From Myxococcales bacterium (GTDB taxonomy: Bacteria; Myxococcota_A; Bradymonadia; UBA7976; UBA1532): a stretch of 64,000 nucleotides of DNA. The DNA is taken from positions 248,001-312,000 of the forward strand of contig JACKDL010000002.1 in NCBI GenBank assembly GCA_020633555.1, read 5' to 3'. The translations under genes were made by a program, and so were the position numbers. The notes beneath the pieces were generated by a model. The model was not told the DNA's origin. It worked only from the letters and a program-made list of their open reading frames with translations, and did not search any database. Below are positions 41,451-48,630 of this stretch, in pieces. Every line of letters begins with the position of its first letter. The stretch's first letter is position 1.

Positions 41451-42805
41451 TCCTGCGCACGAGCAAGCCGGTGGCCGGCGGCCTGACCCGCCGCAGCCTG
41501 CTGCGTGGCCTGTTGGGCGGCGCGGCCATCACCGTGGGCCTGCCGCCCCTGGAGCGCTTCTTCAACGAGAGCGGCACAGCGTGGGCGGCGGGCTGCGAGG
41601 CGCTGCCCCGCCGCTTCGGCACCTTCTTCTGGGCCAACGGCACGCTGCCCGAGTTCTGGATCCCCACCGACGAGGGCCCGGGCTTCACCCTGCCGCCGCT
41701 GCTGGAGCCCTTCGCGCCGTTGCGCGCGAAGATCAGCCTGGTCACCGGCACGAAGGTGCTCACGGGCAACCCCGTGGCGCACTGGTCGGGGGTGGGCGGC
41801 TTCCTCACGGGGCGGCCGCTCATCACCCGGGGCGGCGAGGAGTACACCTTCGCCGGACCCACGCTGGACCAGGTCATCGCCGCCGAGGTGGGCGGCGAGA
41901 CACGGTTCCGCAGTCTGCAGGTGGCCGTGGAGCGGGGGCAGGCGCCCATCAGCTACGCCGGGCCCGACGCGGGCAACCCGCCCGAGGCGTCGCCCGCCGA
42001 GCTGTTCAACCGGTTGTTCGGCGGCGGCTTCGTGGCGCCGGGCGAAGACGCCGCGCCCGATCCGAAGCTGGCCCTGCGCCGCAGCGTGCTGGACGCCGTG
42101 ATGGGGGACGTGGCGAGCCTGAAGCCCAAGCTGGGGGCGGCGGACGCACGCCGGCTCGACCAGCACCTGACCGGGATCCGTGAGCTGGAGCGCCGCATCG
42201 CGCGGCTGCAGGAGGCCCCGCCCGATCTGGCCGCCTGCGTGCGGCCCGCGGCGCCCGCCGCGGAGTTCCCCGATCTGGAGGGGCGGCCGCAACTCCGGGC
42301 GGTGAACCGGGCCATGGCCGATCTGACGGCCATGGCGTTGGCCTGCGATCAGAGCCGGGTCTTCACCTACCAGTTCCACCAGCCCGTCTCGAACGCGCTG
42401 TTCCCCGAGGCCGAGATGGGCCACCACCGCATGACCCACGACGAGGCCGGCAGCCAGCCGGGGGTGAAGGCGATCCTCACCCAGATCATGAGTGAGTTCG
42501 CCTACTTGCTGCAGGCGCTCGACGCGGTACAGGAGGGCGACGGGACCTTGCTGGATCACATGGTGGTGCTGGGCACCTCGGACTGCGCGCGGGGGCGGAC
42601 CCACGGGCTCGAGGACTTCCCGATCCTGCTGGCCGGCGGCTGCTGCGGCGAGCTGCGCACGGGGGTGCACTACCGCTCGCCGTCCCTGGAGAACGCCAGC
42701 CGGGTGCCGCTGAGCCTGGCGCGCGCCATGGGCCTGCGGCCGGCGGCCTTCGGCGGCGACGAGGGCGAGGCCCGCGAGGGCCTGTCCGCCATCGAGGCCG
42801 GCTGA
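41447..42805 (+). CDS. DUF1552-family protein, Tat-exported
   Basis: A 452-residue protein with a twin-arginine signal (LTRRSLLRGLLGGAAITVG). The mature part contains HWSGVGGFLTG, a His-rich segment GHHRMTH and family motifs near FTYQFHQ, as in the DUF1501/DUF1552 proteins distantly related to alkaline-phosphatase-like sulfatases. Tat export implies folding, perhaps with a cofactor, before export. It overlaps the DUF1592 gene upstream and the lipoprotein gene downstream (TGATG at 42803-42807), so the three form one operon. Function unknown. Confidence 0.85.
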   Translation: MILRTSKPVAGGLTRRSLLRGLLGGAAITVGLPPLERFFNESGTAWAAGCEALPRRFGTFFWANGTLPEFWIPTDEGPGFTLPPLLEPFAPLRAKISLVTGTKVLTGNPVAHWSGVGGFLTGRPLITRGGEEYTFAGPTLDQVIAAEVGGETRFRSLQVAVERGQAPISYAGPDAGNPPEASPAELFNRLFGGGFVAPGEDAAPDPKLALRRSVLDAVMGDVASLKPKLGAADARRLDQHLTGIRELERRIARLQEAPPDLAACVRPAAPAAEFPDLEGRPQLRAVNRAMADLTAMALACDQSRVFTYQFHQPVSNALFPEAEMGHHRMTHDEAGSQPGVKAILTQIMSEFAYLLQALDAVQEGDGTLLDHMVVLGTSDCARGRTHGLEDFPILLAGGCCGELRTGVHYRSPSLENASRVPLSLARAMGLRPAAFGGDEGEAREGLSAIEAG

Positions 42806-43800
42806 TGGGGGCCCGGCGGGCGATGGGGCGGCGGTGGCTGGGCTGGGCGCTGGGCGCCTGCGTGTTGGCGAGCGTGGGCTGCGACGACGGGGTGGGGGAG
42901 GCGTCCATGGACGGGGCGCCGTTGGCTGCCGACATGGCGCCGCCGGCGCCCGACGCCGCGCCGGGGCCGCCGGCGTGTGATCCGGCCGAGATCCTGGGTC
43001 GCGCCTGTGCGGAGGCCACCTGGGCCCCCGCGCCGGTGTGGATCGTGGCCGAGATCGCCTTTGCGGTGGCCGACGAGGACGGGCGGGTGCAGGGCTTCGA
43101 CCTGGACGGCGTGAACACGGCGCGGGGCGACGACAGCGGCTGCGGCCACCGCGACTTCGTGTCGCCCGAGGGGGCCGAGGGCGTCGACAGCCAGCTCGCC
43201 ACCCTGTGGCCCCTGATCGAGCAGGTCACCGGCGACGCCGTGGACGGCCTGATCCAGGGCGCCATCAACGAGGGCACCTTGCTGATCACGTTGGCCGTGG
43301 CGGGCGACGGCGGCGAGGCGCGCTTCGCCCTGGGCAAGCTGGCGGGCGCCCCGCTGCTGGGCACCGACGGCCGCATGCTGCCCTACCAGACCTTCGCCCC
43401 CGATCCCTACTCCGAGCCCACCATGGCCGTGGGCCGCTGGGCGGCGGACGGCCACTTCGTGGGCGGCGGCGTGGACGTGGTGCTGCCCCTGGACATCCTG
43501 AGCTTCGAGCTGGACATGCGCATCAGCGACGCGCGGGTGGACTTCCGCGTGCAGCCCGACGGCAGCCTGGTCGGCGTGCTGGGCGGGGGCCTGCAGGCGG
43601 CCGAGTTCATGGCCGCCCTGGACATGGCCGCGGTGCCCCAGGACCTGCGCGACTTCGTGCGGCGGCTGATGTTCCAGCGGGCCGATCTGGCCCCCGACGA
43701 CACGGGCGCCTGCCAGGCGGTGTCCACCGCCATGGTGTTCCGGGCGGTGCCGAGCTTCCTGGCCGACTGGGAGGCCGACGTGCGGCCGCCGGTGCCCTGA
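42805..43800 (+). CDS. Lipoprotein third in the DUF1592/DUF1552 operon
   Basis: A 331-residue lipoprotein, lipobox ASVGC with Cys about residue 26. A short Asp/Ala/Pro-rich spacer (APPAPDAAPGP) leads to a globular domain with four further Cys. The C-terminal part has motifs such as LPLDILSFELDMRISDARVD in fragments LSFELDMR and DARVDFRV that suggest beta sheet. I recognise no family. Coupling to the DUF1552 gene suggests that the three products work together in the envelope. Confidence 0.7.
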   Translation: MGARRAMGRRWLGWALGACVLASVGCDDGVGEASMDGAPLAADMAPPAPDAAPGPPACDPAEILGRACAEATWAPAPVWIVAEIAFAVADEDGRVQGFDLDGVNTARGDDSGCGHRDFVSPEGAEGVDSQLATLWPLIEQVTGDAVDGLIQGAINEGTLLITLAVAGDGGEARFALGKLAGAPLLGTDGRMLPYQTFAPDPYSEPTMAVGRWAADGHFVGGGVDVVLPLDILSFELDMRISDARVDFRVQPDGSLVGVLGGGLQAAEFMAALDMAAVPQDLRDFVRRLMFQRADLAPDDTGACQAVSTAMVFRAVPSFLADWEADVRPPVP

Positions 43801-43900
43801 CGTGAGGCGGGACAGGGCGTCGCCCCTACCGGCCGCCTGCCAGACCTGACATCCTGCCGCCAGCGAGGGGTACACACACACCGCTGAACGGGAGGCACCC

Positions 43901-44599
43901 ATGGCCCAGATCCCTGACTTCAAGCTGCTCTGGCTCGGCTACCCGCGGGGGCTGTCCGCGGACGTGAAGCCGCGCATCGGCGGGCAGGTGGCCTACGACT
44001 GGATCACCAACACCTGCACGATCCGCATGAGCCGGGCCTTCAACTACGCGGGCCACCGGATCCCGGCGGACCACCCGGGGCTGGCCACCACCCGCGGCGG
44101 GGACGGCCTGCGCTACGCCTTCCGCGTGGCCGAGTTCCGTCCGTACCTGCTCGAGACCTTCGGGAAGCCGACCATCAGCCACGAAGGCGAGCCCGGCACC
44201 ATCCCCACCGAGCCCTTCGCCGGGCGCAAGGGGGTCATCTGTTTCGAGGCCACCTTCTCGGACGCCACCGGCCACTTCGACATGTGGAACGGACTGCAGA
44301 CCATCGGCGGGAACTACTTCTACAAGGCCCACGCGGTGCACCTGTGGGAGGCGCCCGAGGGGACGGTGGATCTGACCATCGCCCAGGGCGTGGGGCTCGG
44401 TCAGCCGAACCGCAGCGCCGACGTGAAGACGGTGCAGAAGCTGCTGAACCTGGGGCTGGCGGACGCCGGCCCCGAGGATGGGGACTGCGGGCCGCGCACG
44501 CTGCACGCCATCCGCACGTTCCAGGAGTGGCACGACCTGCCGAACGACAGCTACGTGCTGCCCGGCGGGGTCACCTGGTTCCGGCTGACGAACCCCTGA
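43901..44599 (+). CDS. Tae4-like peptidoglycan amidase fused to a peptidoglycan-binding domain
   Basis: A 232-residue protein. Residues about 10-155 match the type VI amidase effector 4 family: NTCTIRMSRAFNYAGHRIP carries the candidate nucleophile C39, and GHFDMWNG carries H125. The third catalytic residue (Asp in known Tae4) has no clear equivalent at the expected spacing. Residues about 165-230 form a PG_binding_1 type domain (SADVKTVQKLLN, CGPRTLHAIRTFQEWH). Tae4 cleaves the D-Glu-mDAP bond in peptide stems. No signal peptide is visible. No Tai4-like immunity gene or type VI structural gene is in the window. GGGAGGC precedes ATG 43901. Confidence 0.8.
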   Translation: MAQIPDFKLLWLGYPRGLSADVKPRIGGQVAYDWITNTCTIRMSRAFNYAGHRIPADHPGLATTRGGDGLRYAFRVAEFRPYLLETFGKPTISHEGEPGTIPTEPFAGRKGVICFEATFSDATGHFDMWNGLQTIGGNYFYKAHAVHLWEAPEGTVDLTIAQGVGLGQPNRSADVKTVQKLLNLGLADAGPEDGDCGPRTLHAIRTFQEWHDLPNDSYVLPGGVTWFRLTNP

Positions 44600-44611
44600 G
44601 CCCCCGCCGAG

Positions 44612-44633
44612 CGGGCGGCGAGGGAGCCGCCCG
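44612..44633. terminator. Hairpin between convergent genes
   Basis: CGGGCGGC (44612-44619) pairs perfectly with GCCGCCCG (44626-44633) around a GAGGGA loop. It lies in the 49-base gap between the Tae4-like gene and the convergent ketosynthase gene and could end both transcripts. Confidence 0.5.
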
Positions 44634-44648
44634 GCAAGGTGACCCCCG

Positions 44649-45638
44649 CTACAGGGTCGCCAGCATGGCTGCGAAGGCCAGCCCGCCGCCCGAGGCCACG
44701 AAGGCCACCCGGTCGCCCGGACCCACGGCGCCCGATCGCACCGCGTCATCGAAGGCCATGGGGATGCACGCCGAGCCGGTGTAGCCGAGCTGCTGCATCA
44801 CCGTGTGCCCCCGCTCGGTGGGCACGCCCAGCCGGGTCAGCGTCTCGTGGATGCTGTTGATGTTGAGTTGGGTGAAGACGTAGCGGTCGATGTCCAGCGG
44901 CGTGATGCCCTGAGCCTCGCACAGCTCGCCGATGAGCCGCGTCCAGGTGTCGGGGTTCACGCTCACCGGGAACTTGTGGACGAACTTCACCGTGTGCTCG
45001 CGGGCCGCGAGGCGCTCGGGGGTGATGGGCCGGGCGGCCCCCCCGGCGTAGATGCCCATCCAGCCATGGTACTGGCCGTCGGTGTGCAGCTTGCACGGTC
45101 CCAGGCCAGGCCCGTCGCCCGCCTCGGCCCGCAGCACCACCGCCCCCGCGCCGTCGGCGAAGAGGGTGGCGGTCTTCTTGTCGTCCAGGTCCAGGAACCG
45201 GCTCATGGCGTAGGCGCCGATGACCAGGGCGTGGGTGTACTGGGCGTCTGCCGCCAGGAACTTCCGGGCGATGTCCAGCGCCGTCACGAAGCCCGCGCAG
45301 GCGGTGTTGATGTCGAAGGTGGCGGCCCCCGTGGCGCCCAGCGCGTGCTGCACCACGCTGGCGGTGCTGGGGCTGAGCTGCTCGGGGGTGTCGGTGCTGA
45401 TGATCAGCAGGTCCACCTGCTCGGGGGCGACGCCCGCGGCGGCGAGCGCCGCGCGGGCCGCGCCCTCGGCCAGGGTGGCCGTGGACTCGTCGTCCGCACA
45501 CCAGTAGCGGTGGTGGATGTCCAGGTTGCTGGCCAGCCAGTCCCCGACGCCGCCGCCGAAGCGGTCGTCGAAGAAGGCGTTGGGCACCCCCTGGCGGCCG
45601 TGCACGGCGCCCGTGCCGGCGATGACGGCCCGGCGCAT
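44649..45638 (-). CDS. Ketoacyl-ACP synthase III-like protein lacking the catalytic His and Asn
   Basis: A 329-residue FabH-fold protein. The nucleophile is kept as C114 in NTACAGF and the C-terminal GGGLAFAAML is typical. However the usual HQAN His is Thr (FTQLN, T256) and the usual GNTS Asn is Tyr (GYTGS, Y286). Loss of both residues argues against normal decarboxylative condensation, so an acyl transfer or hydrolase-like role is possible. The ATG at 45638 overlaps the upstream stop (TGATG); a GTG one codon earlier is an alternative. It is coupled to the Cys-rich lipoprotein gene. Confidence 0.82.
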   Translation of the reverse strand: MRRAVIAGTGAVHGRQGVPNAFFDDRFGGGVGDWLASNLDIHHRYWCADDESTATLAEGAARAALAAAGVAPEQVDLLIISTDTPEQLSPSTASVVQHALGATGAATFDINTACAGFVTALDIARKFLAADAQYTHALVIGAYAMSRFLDLDDKKTATLFADGAGAVVLRAEAGDGPGLGPCKLHTDGQYHGWMGIYAGGAARPITPERLAAREHTVKFVHKFPVSVNPDTWTRLIGELCEAQGITPLDIDRYVFTQLNINSIHETLTRLGVPTERGHTVMQQLGYTGSACIPMAFDDAVRSGAVGPGDRVAFVASGGGLAFAAMLATL

Positions 45639-47527
45639 CACTCCTCGAGCTGCCCGCAGGCGGCGACGCCAGCGCAGTCGGCCGCGGTCAGCACGCAGAT
45701 CTGCACGTCGGGCATCTCGGCCGAGCAGCTCGCCTCACAGGCCATCCGCCAGGCGGCCTCGTCCGCGGGGGCGTCGGCCTCGCAGCCGAGCCGGCGCGCA
45801 CACACGGCCGGGCAGGCGCTGGGGGGCTCGGCCTCGCCGCACGCGGCGATGTCCGCGCACTCCGGCGCGGCGAGCTCGCAGGCGCGCTGGGAGGCCGCCA
45901 GCGCCCCGCAGGCGGTCAGGCACTCGGCGGTGAACGCCTCGGCGTCCTCGGGCATTTCGCAGGTGGCCTTGCGGTCGCAAAGGGCCGGGCAGCCGGGCGC
46001 CGGCTCGACGGGCGCGGGCTCCTGGCAGGCCTGCATGGCCTGGCAGTCCTGGCCGGCCTCGAGCAGGCAGCCGATGGTCTCGTCGCCCCAGGGCTCGCCG
46101 CCGGCGCCGCCGCAGGCCGCCACGCAGGTGGCCAGGGCGTCCTCGCTGGGGGGCAGCAGGCCACAGCCGTTCAGGCCGGCGCAGGCCAGATCGCAGGCCG
46201 TGGGCTCCACGGGCGCGGGGGCGCCGGGGCACACGGTCACCGCCTCGCAGGCGTCGCCGGCGGCCGCGTAGCAGGCCAGATCGCCCGGGGTCCACGCGGC
46301 CTCGCACGCCATGACGCACGCCATGGTGCCGCCCTCGAAGCCCGCCTCGCACACTTCGAGCGCGGCGCAGGCGGTGGTGCAGTCGGTGACGGGCAGCTCG
46401 CCGAAGCAGGCGTCGATGTCGCCGCAGGCAGCGATGTTGGCCAGGCAGCCGGCGGTGGCGGGATCGGGATCGCCCGCGCCGCAGCTCTCGATGCAGGTGG
46501 CCAGCGGCATGCAGCCGCCCTCGTCATCGGGCCAGCACAGCTCGCAGCCGTCCAGGGCGCCGCAGGCGCGATCGCAGGCGGTGATGCCCGGCTCGATGGG
46601 CTCGTCGCCGGTCAGACAGGCGATGATGGGCTCCTCATCGCAGGCCTCCAGCGCATCCAGGCAGGCGTAGGGCGTGGGCTCGGCCGCCCGGCAGCCCTCG
46701 GCGCAGTCCGCGGGGCTCAGGCAGTTGTCGTCGGCGTCGGGGATGCAGTAGCCGCAGCCGTCCAGGAAGGTGCAGCGCCGGGCGCAGTCGTCGTCGCCGA
46801 TGTCGCTGGTGAGGCAGGCGGCGATGGCGTCGGCCTCGCACATCATCAGATCGTTCAGGCAGGCCCCCTCGTCGGGCCAGTCGGCGCGGCAGGTCTCGGC
46901 GCAGGTGGCCACGTCCAGGCAGGCGCCGTCGTCGCCCAGCAGGCACTGGCCACAGCCGTCCAGCACCCGGCAGGCGTCGGCGCAGCCGTCATCGCCCGCG
47001 CCGTCGTCGGTGAGGCACGCCGCGATGGCCTGGTCGTCGCAGGTGTTCAGGGCGGCCAGGCACTCGGCGCCCTCGAAGGCGCCCTGCCGGCAGGTGGCGT
47101 CGCAGGCGTACACGTCCAGGCAGGCGCCGTTGGCGTCCGTCAGGCAGGTCTGGCAGCCGTCGAGCCGGCCGCAGGCCTGCTGGCAGGCGTCCACCGCGCT
47201 GCCGTCCAGGCAGGCGCCGATGTCGGCCTCGTTGCAGCCGTTGGTGCTGGCCAGGCACAGGTATGCGGCCTGGTCGTCGGTCTGCCGGCAGACCTGCGCG
47301 CAGGCCTCGGGGCTCAGGCAGTCACCGTCGCCCACGCACTGCCCGCACTGCTCCAGCTTCAGGCAGCCGTCGTAGCAGACGTCATCGATGACCTCGCCGC
47401 CGCCGCCCGCGCCGCCCTGGCCGCCGGGCCCCGCGTCGTTCAGGTTGGCCTCGCCCTCAACGGTGCAGGCCGACAGGGCGAACATCAGCCCCACCGCGCC
47501 CGCCCAGATCCAGTGCCGCTCACGCAT
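45638..47527 (-). CDS. Cys-rich repeat lipoprotein
   Basis: A 629-residue lipoprotein with lipobox LSAC (Cys about residue 21). The mature part has nine Cys-rich repeats. Five early units of about 65 residues share the pattern C...C..LDGC..C......CL....C...C. Four later units of about 55 residues have a looser pattern without the central CxxC pair. The roughly 100 Cys are mostly in even sets, suggesting disulfides in the envelope. GGGGAGAG precedes ATG 47527. It is translationally coupled to the ketosynthase-like gene downstream. No named family is recognised. Confidence 0.72.
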   Translation of the reverse strand: MRERHWIWAGAVGLMFALSACTVEGEANLNDAGPGGQGGAGGGGEVIDDVCYDGCLKLEQCGQCVGDGDCLSPEACAQVCRQTDDQAAYLCLASTNGCNEADIGACLDGSAVDACQQACGRLDGCQTCLTDANGACLDVYACDATCRQGAFEGAECLAALNTCDDQAIAACLTDDGAGDDGCADACRVLDGCGQCLLGDDGACLDVATCAETCRADWPDEGACLNDLMMCEADAIAACLTSDIGDDDCARRCTFLDGCGYCIPDADDNCLSPADCAEGCRAAEPTPYACLDALEACDEEPIIACLTGDEPIEPGITACDRACGALDGCELCWPDDEGGCMPLATCIESCGAGDPDPATAGCLANIAACGDIDACFGELPVTDCTTACAALEVCEAGFEGGTMACVMACEAAWTPGDLACYAAAGDACEAVTVCPGAPAPVEPTACDLACAGLNGCGLLPPSEDALATCVAACGGAGGEPWGDETIGCLLEAGQDCQAMQACQEPAPVEPAPGCPALCDRKATCEMPEDAEAFTAECLTACGALAASQRACELAAPECADIAACGEAEPPSACPAVCARRLGCEADAPADEAAWRMACEASCSAEMPDVQICVLTAADCAGVAACGQLEE

Positions 47528-47633
47528 CGTGCTCTCCCCGTGCCGTGGTGCGTTCGAGGGCGAGTCAACGCGGCCCGGCCGCTCGGATCAAGTCGCTTCC
47601 CACGGCCGCGCCGTCCCTGGGCTATGCTGGGCC

Positions 47634-48110
47634 ATGGCCACGCCCACCGCCGCCCTCGTCCTCGACAGCCCCCTGGGGCCGCTGACGGTGCTCAGCGCGC
47701 CGACGGGGCTCACCGAGCTGCGCTTTGGCCACGCGGGGCAGGCGGTGCCCGCCGGGGATCCCCACGGGGCGGGCCCCGCGTTGGTCGCCTGGTTCGCGGG
47801 CGCGCTGGGCGCGCTGGACGGCCTGCCCCTGGCGCCCGACGGCACCCTGTTCCAGCGCGCGGTGTGGGACCGGCTGCGGGCAGTCCCGGCGGGGCAGACC
47901 ACCACCTACGGCGAGCTGGCCCGGGCCCTGGGCAGCGTGCGCAAGGCGCGGGCCGTGGGCCAGGCCAGCGCCACCAACCCGCTGCCGATCATCGTGCCGT
48001 GCCATCGGCTGGTGGGGCGGGACGACCGGCTGGTGGGCTACACCGGCGGCTTGGAAAAGAAGCGCTGGCTGCTGGCGCACGAGGGCGCGCCGGGGTTCCT
48101 GGTGCCCTGA
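47634..48110 (+). CDS. ogt: Methylated-DNA--protein-cysteine methyltransferase
   Basis: A 158-residue DNA-repair protein. The methyl-acceptor Cys is C123 in IIVPCHRLVGRD, and the conserved RAVWDRLRAVPAGQTTTYGELA region (in pieces, VWDRLRAVP and TTTYGELA) precedes it. It removes methyl groups from O6-methylguanine in a suicide reaction. The length fits Ogt without an Ada domain. The start ATG 47634 is preceded closely by TATGCT (47623-47628), so the transcript may have almost no leader. It is divergent from the Cys-rich lipoprotein. Confidence 0.92.
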   Translation: MATPTAALVLDSPLGPLTVLSAPTGLTELRFGHAGQAVPAGDPHGAGPALVAWFAGALGALDGLPLAPDGTLFQRAVWDRLRAVPAGQTTTYGELARALGSVRKARAVGQASATNPLPIIVPCHRLVGRDDRLVGYTGGLEKKRWLLAHEGAPGFLVP

Positions 48111-48169
48111 TCGGACCAGGGCTAAACTGCCGCCGCCCGCCGCAGTACGCCGACGAGGGAGGGGGACCC

Positions 48170-48601
48170 ATGGCCGACGACAAGAAGTTCTCGCTGCTGG
48201 ACGCGATGGTGGACGACCACGTAGCCGGCATCACCGTGGATGACCTGGAGCAGGGGCGCGACGGGACGCCCGCTCAGGATGGGCCGACGCTGAGCCCGAA
48301 GGTCCGCGACAGCCGCCCGGTGGAGACCACGCCCCGCAAGTGGGCCGCGGATCCCGACGCCAGCATCTGCGGGCTGAAGGTGGGCGGCAGCCTCGAGTTT
48401 CACAACGGCGGCCCCGACGTGGACGGCGTGTGGGTGGTGCAGCAGCTCAAGATGCCGCTCAACGCCGCACCGGAGGCGAAGATCCTGGTGGCCAGTCGGC
48501 CCGAGGGCGGGCCGCCCTACATCCAGATCAGCGAGGCGGATCTGGCTGAGGAGCTGGAGATCGGAAACGCCGTCATCCGGGCCCACGACGAGCGCGGCTG
48601 A
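48170..48601 (+). CDS. Hypothetical soluble protein (143 aa)
   Basis: A 143-residue hydrophilic protein starting at ATG 48170, well supported by GAGGGAGGGGG just upstream. It has two segments: an acidic helical start (MVDDHVAGITVDDLEQ) and a beta-rich domain with GLKVGGSLEFHN, VVQQLKMPLN and YIQISEADLAEE. No signal, membrane segment or catalytic motif is seen, and no family is recognised. It is convergent with the large lipoprotein gene. Confidence 0.6.
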   Translation: MADDKKFSLLDAMVDDHVAGITVDDLEQGRDGTPAQDGPTLSPKVRDSRPVETTPRKWAADPDASICGLKVGGSLEFHNGGPDVDGVWVVQQLKMPLNAAPEAKILVASRPEGGPPYIQISEADLAEELEIGNAVIRAHDERG

Positions 48602-48630
48602 GGCCCGCCGCGCCCTGGCTCACACCTCGC

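Noticed and set aside
43901..44599. A type VI secretion locus around the Tae4-like gene
   Set aside because: No structural, Hcp, VgrG, PAAR or immunity gene can be seen in the window.
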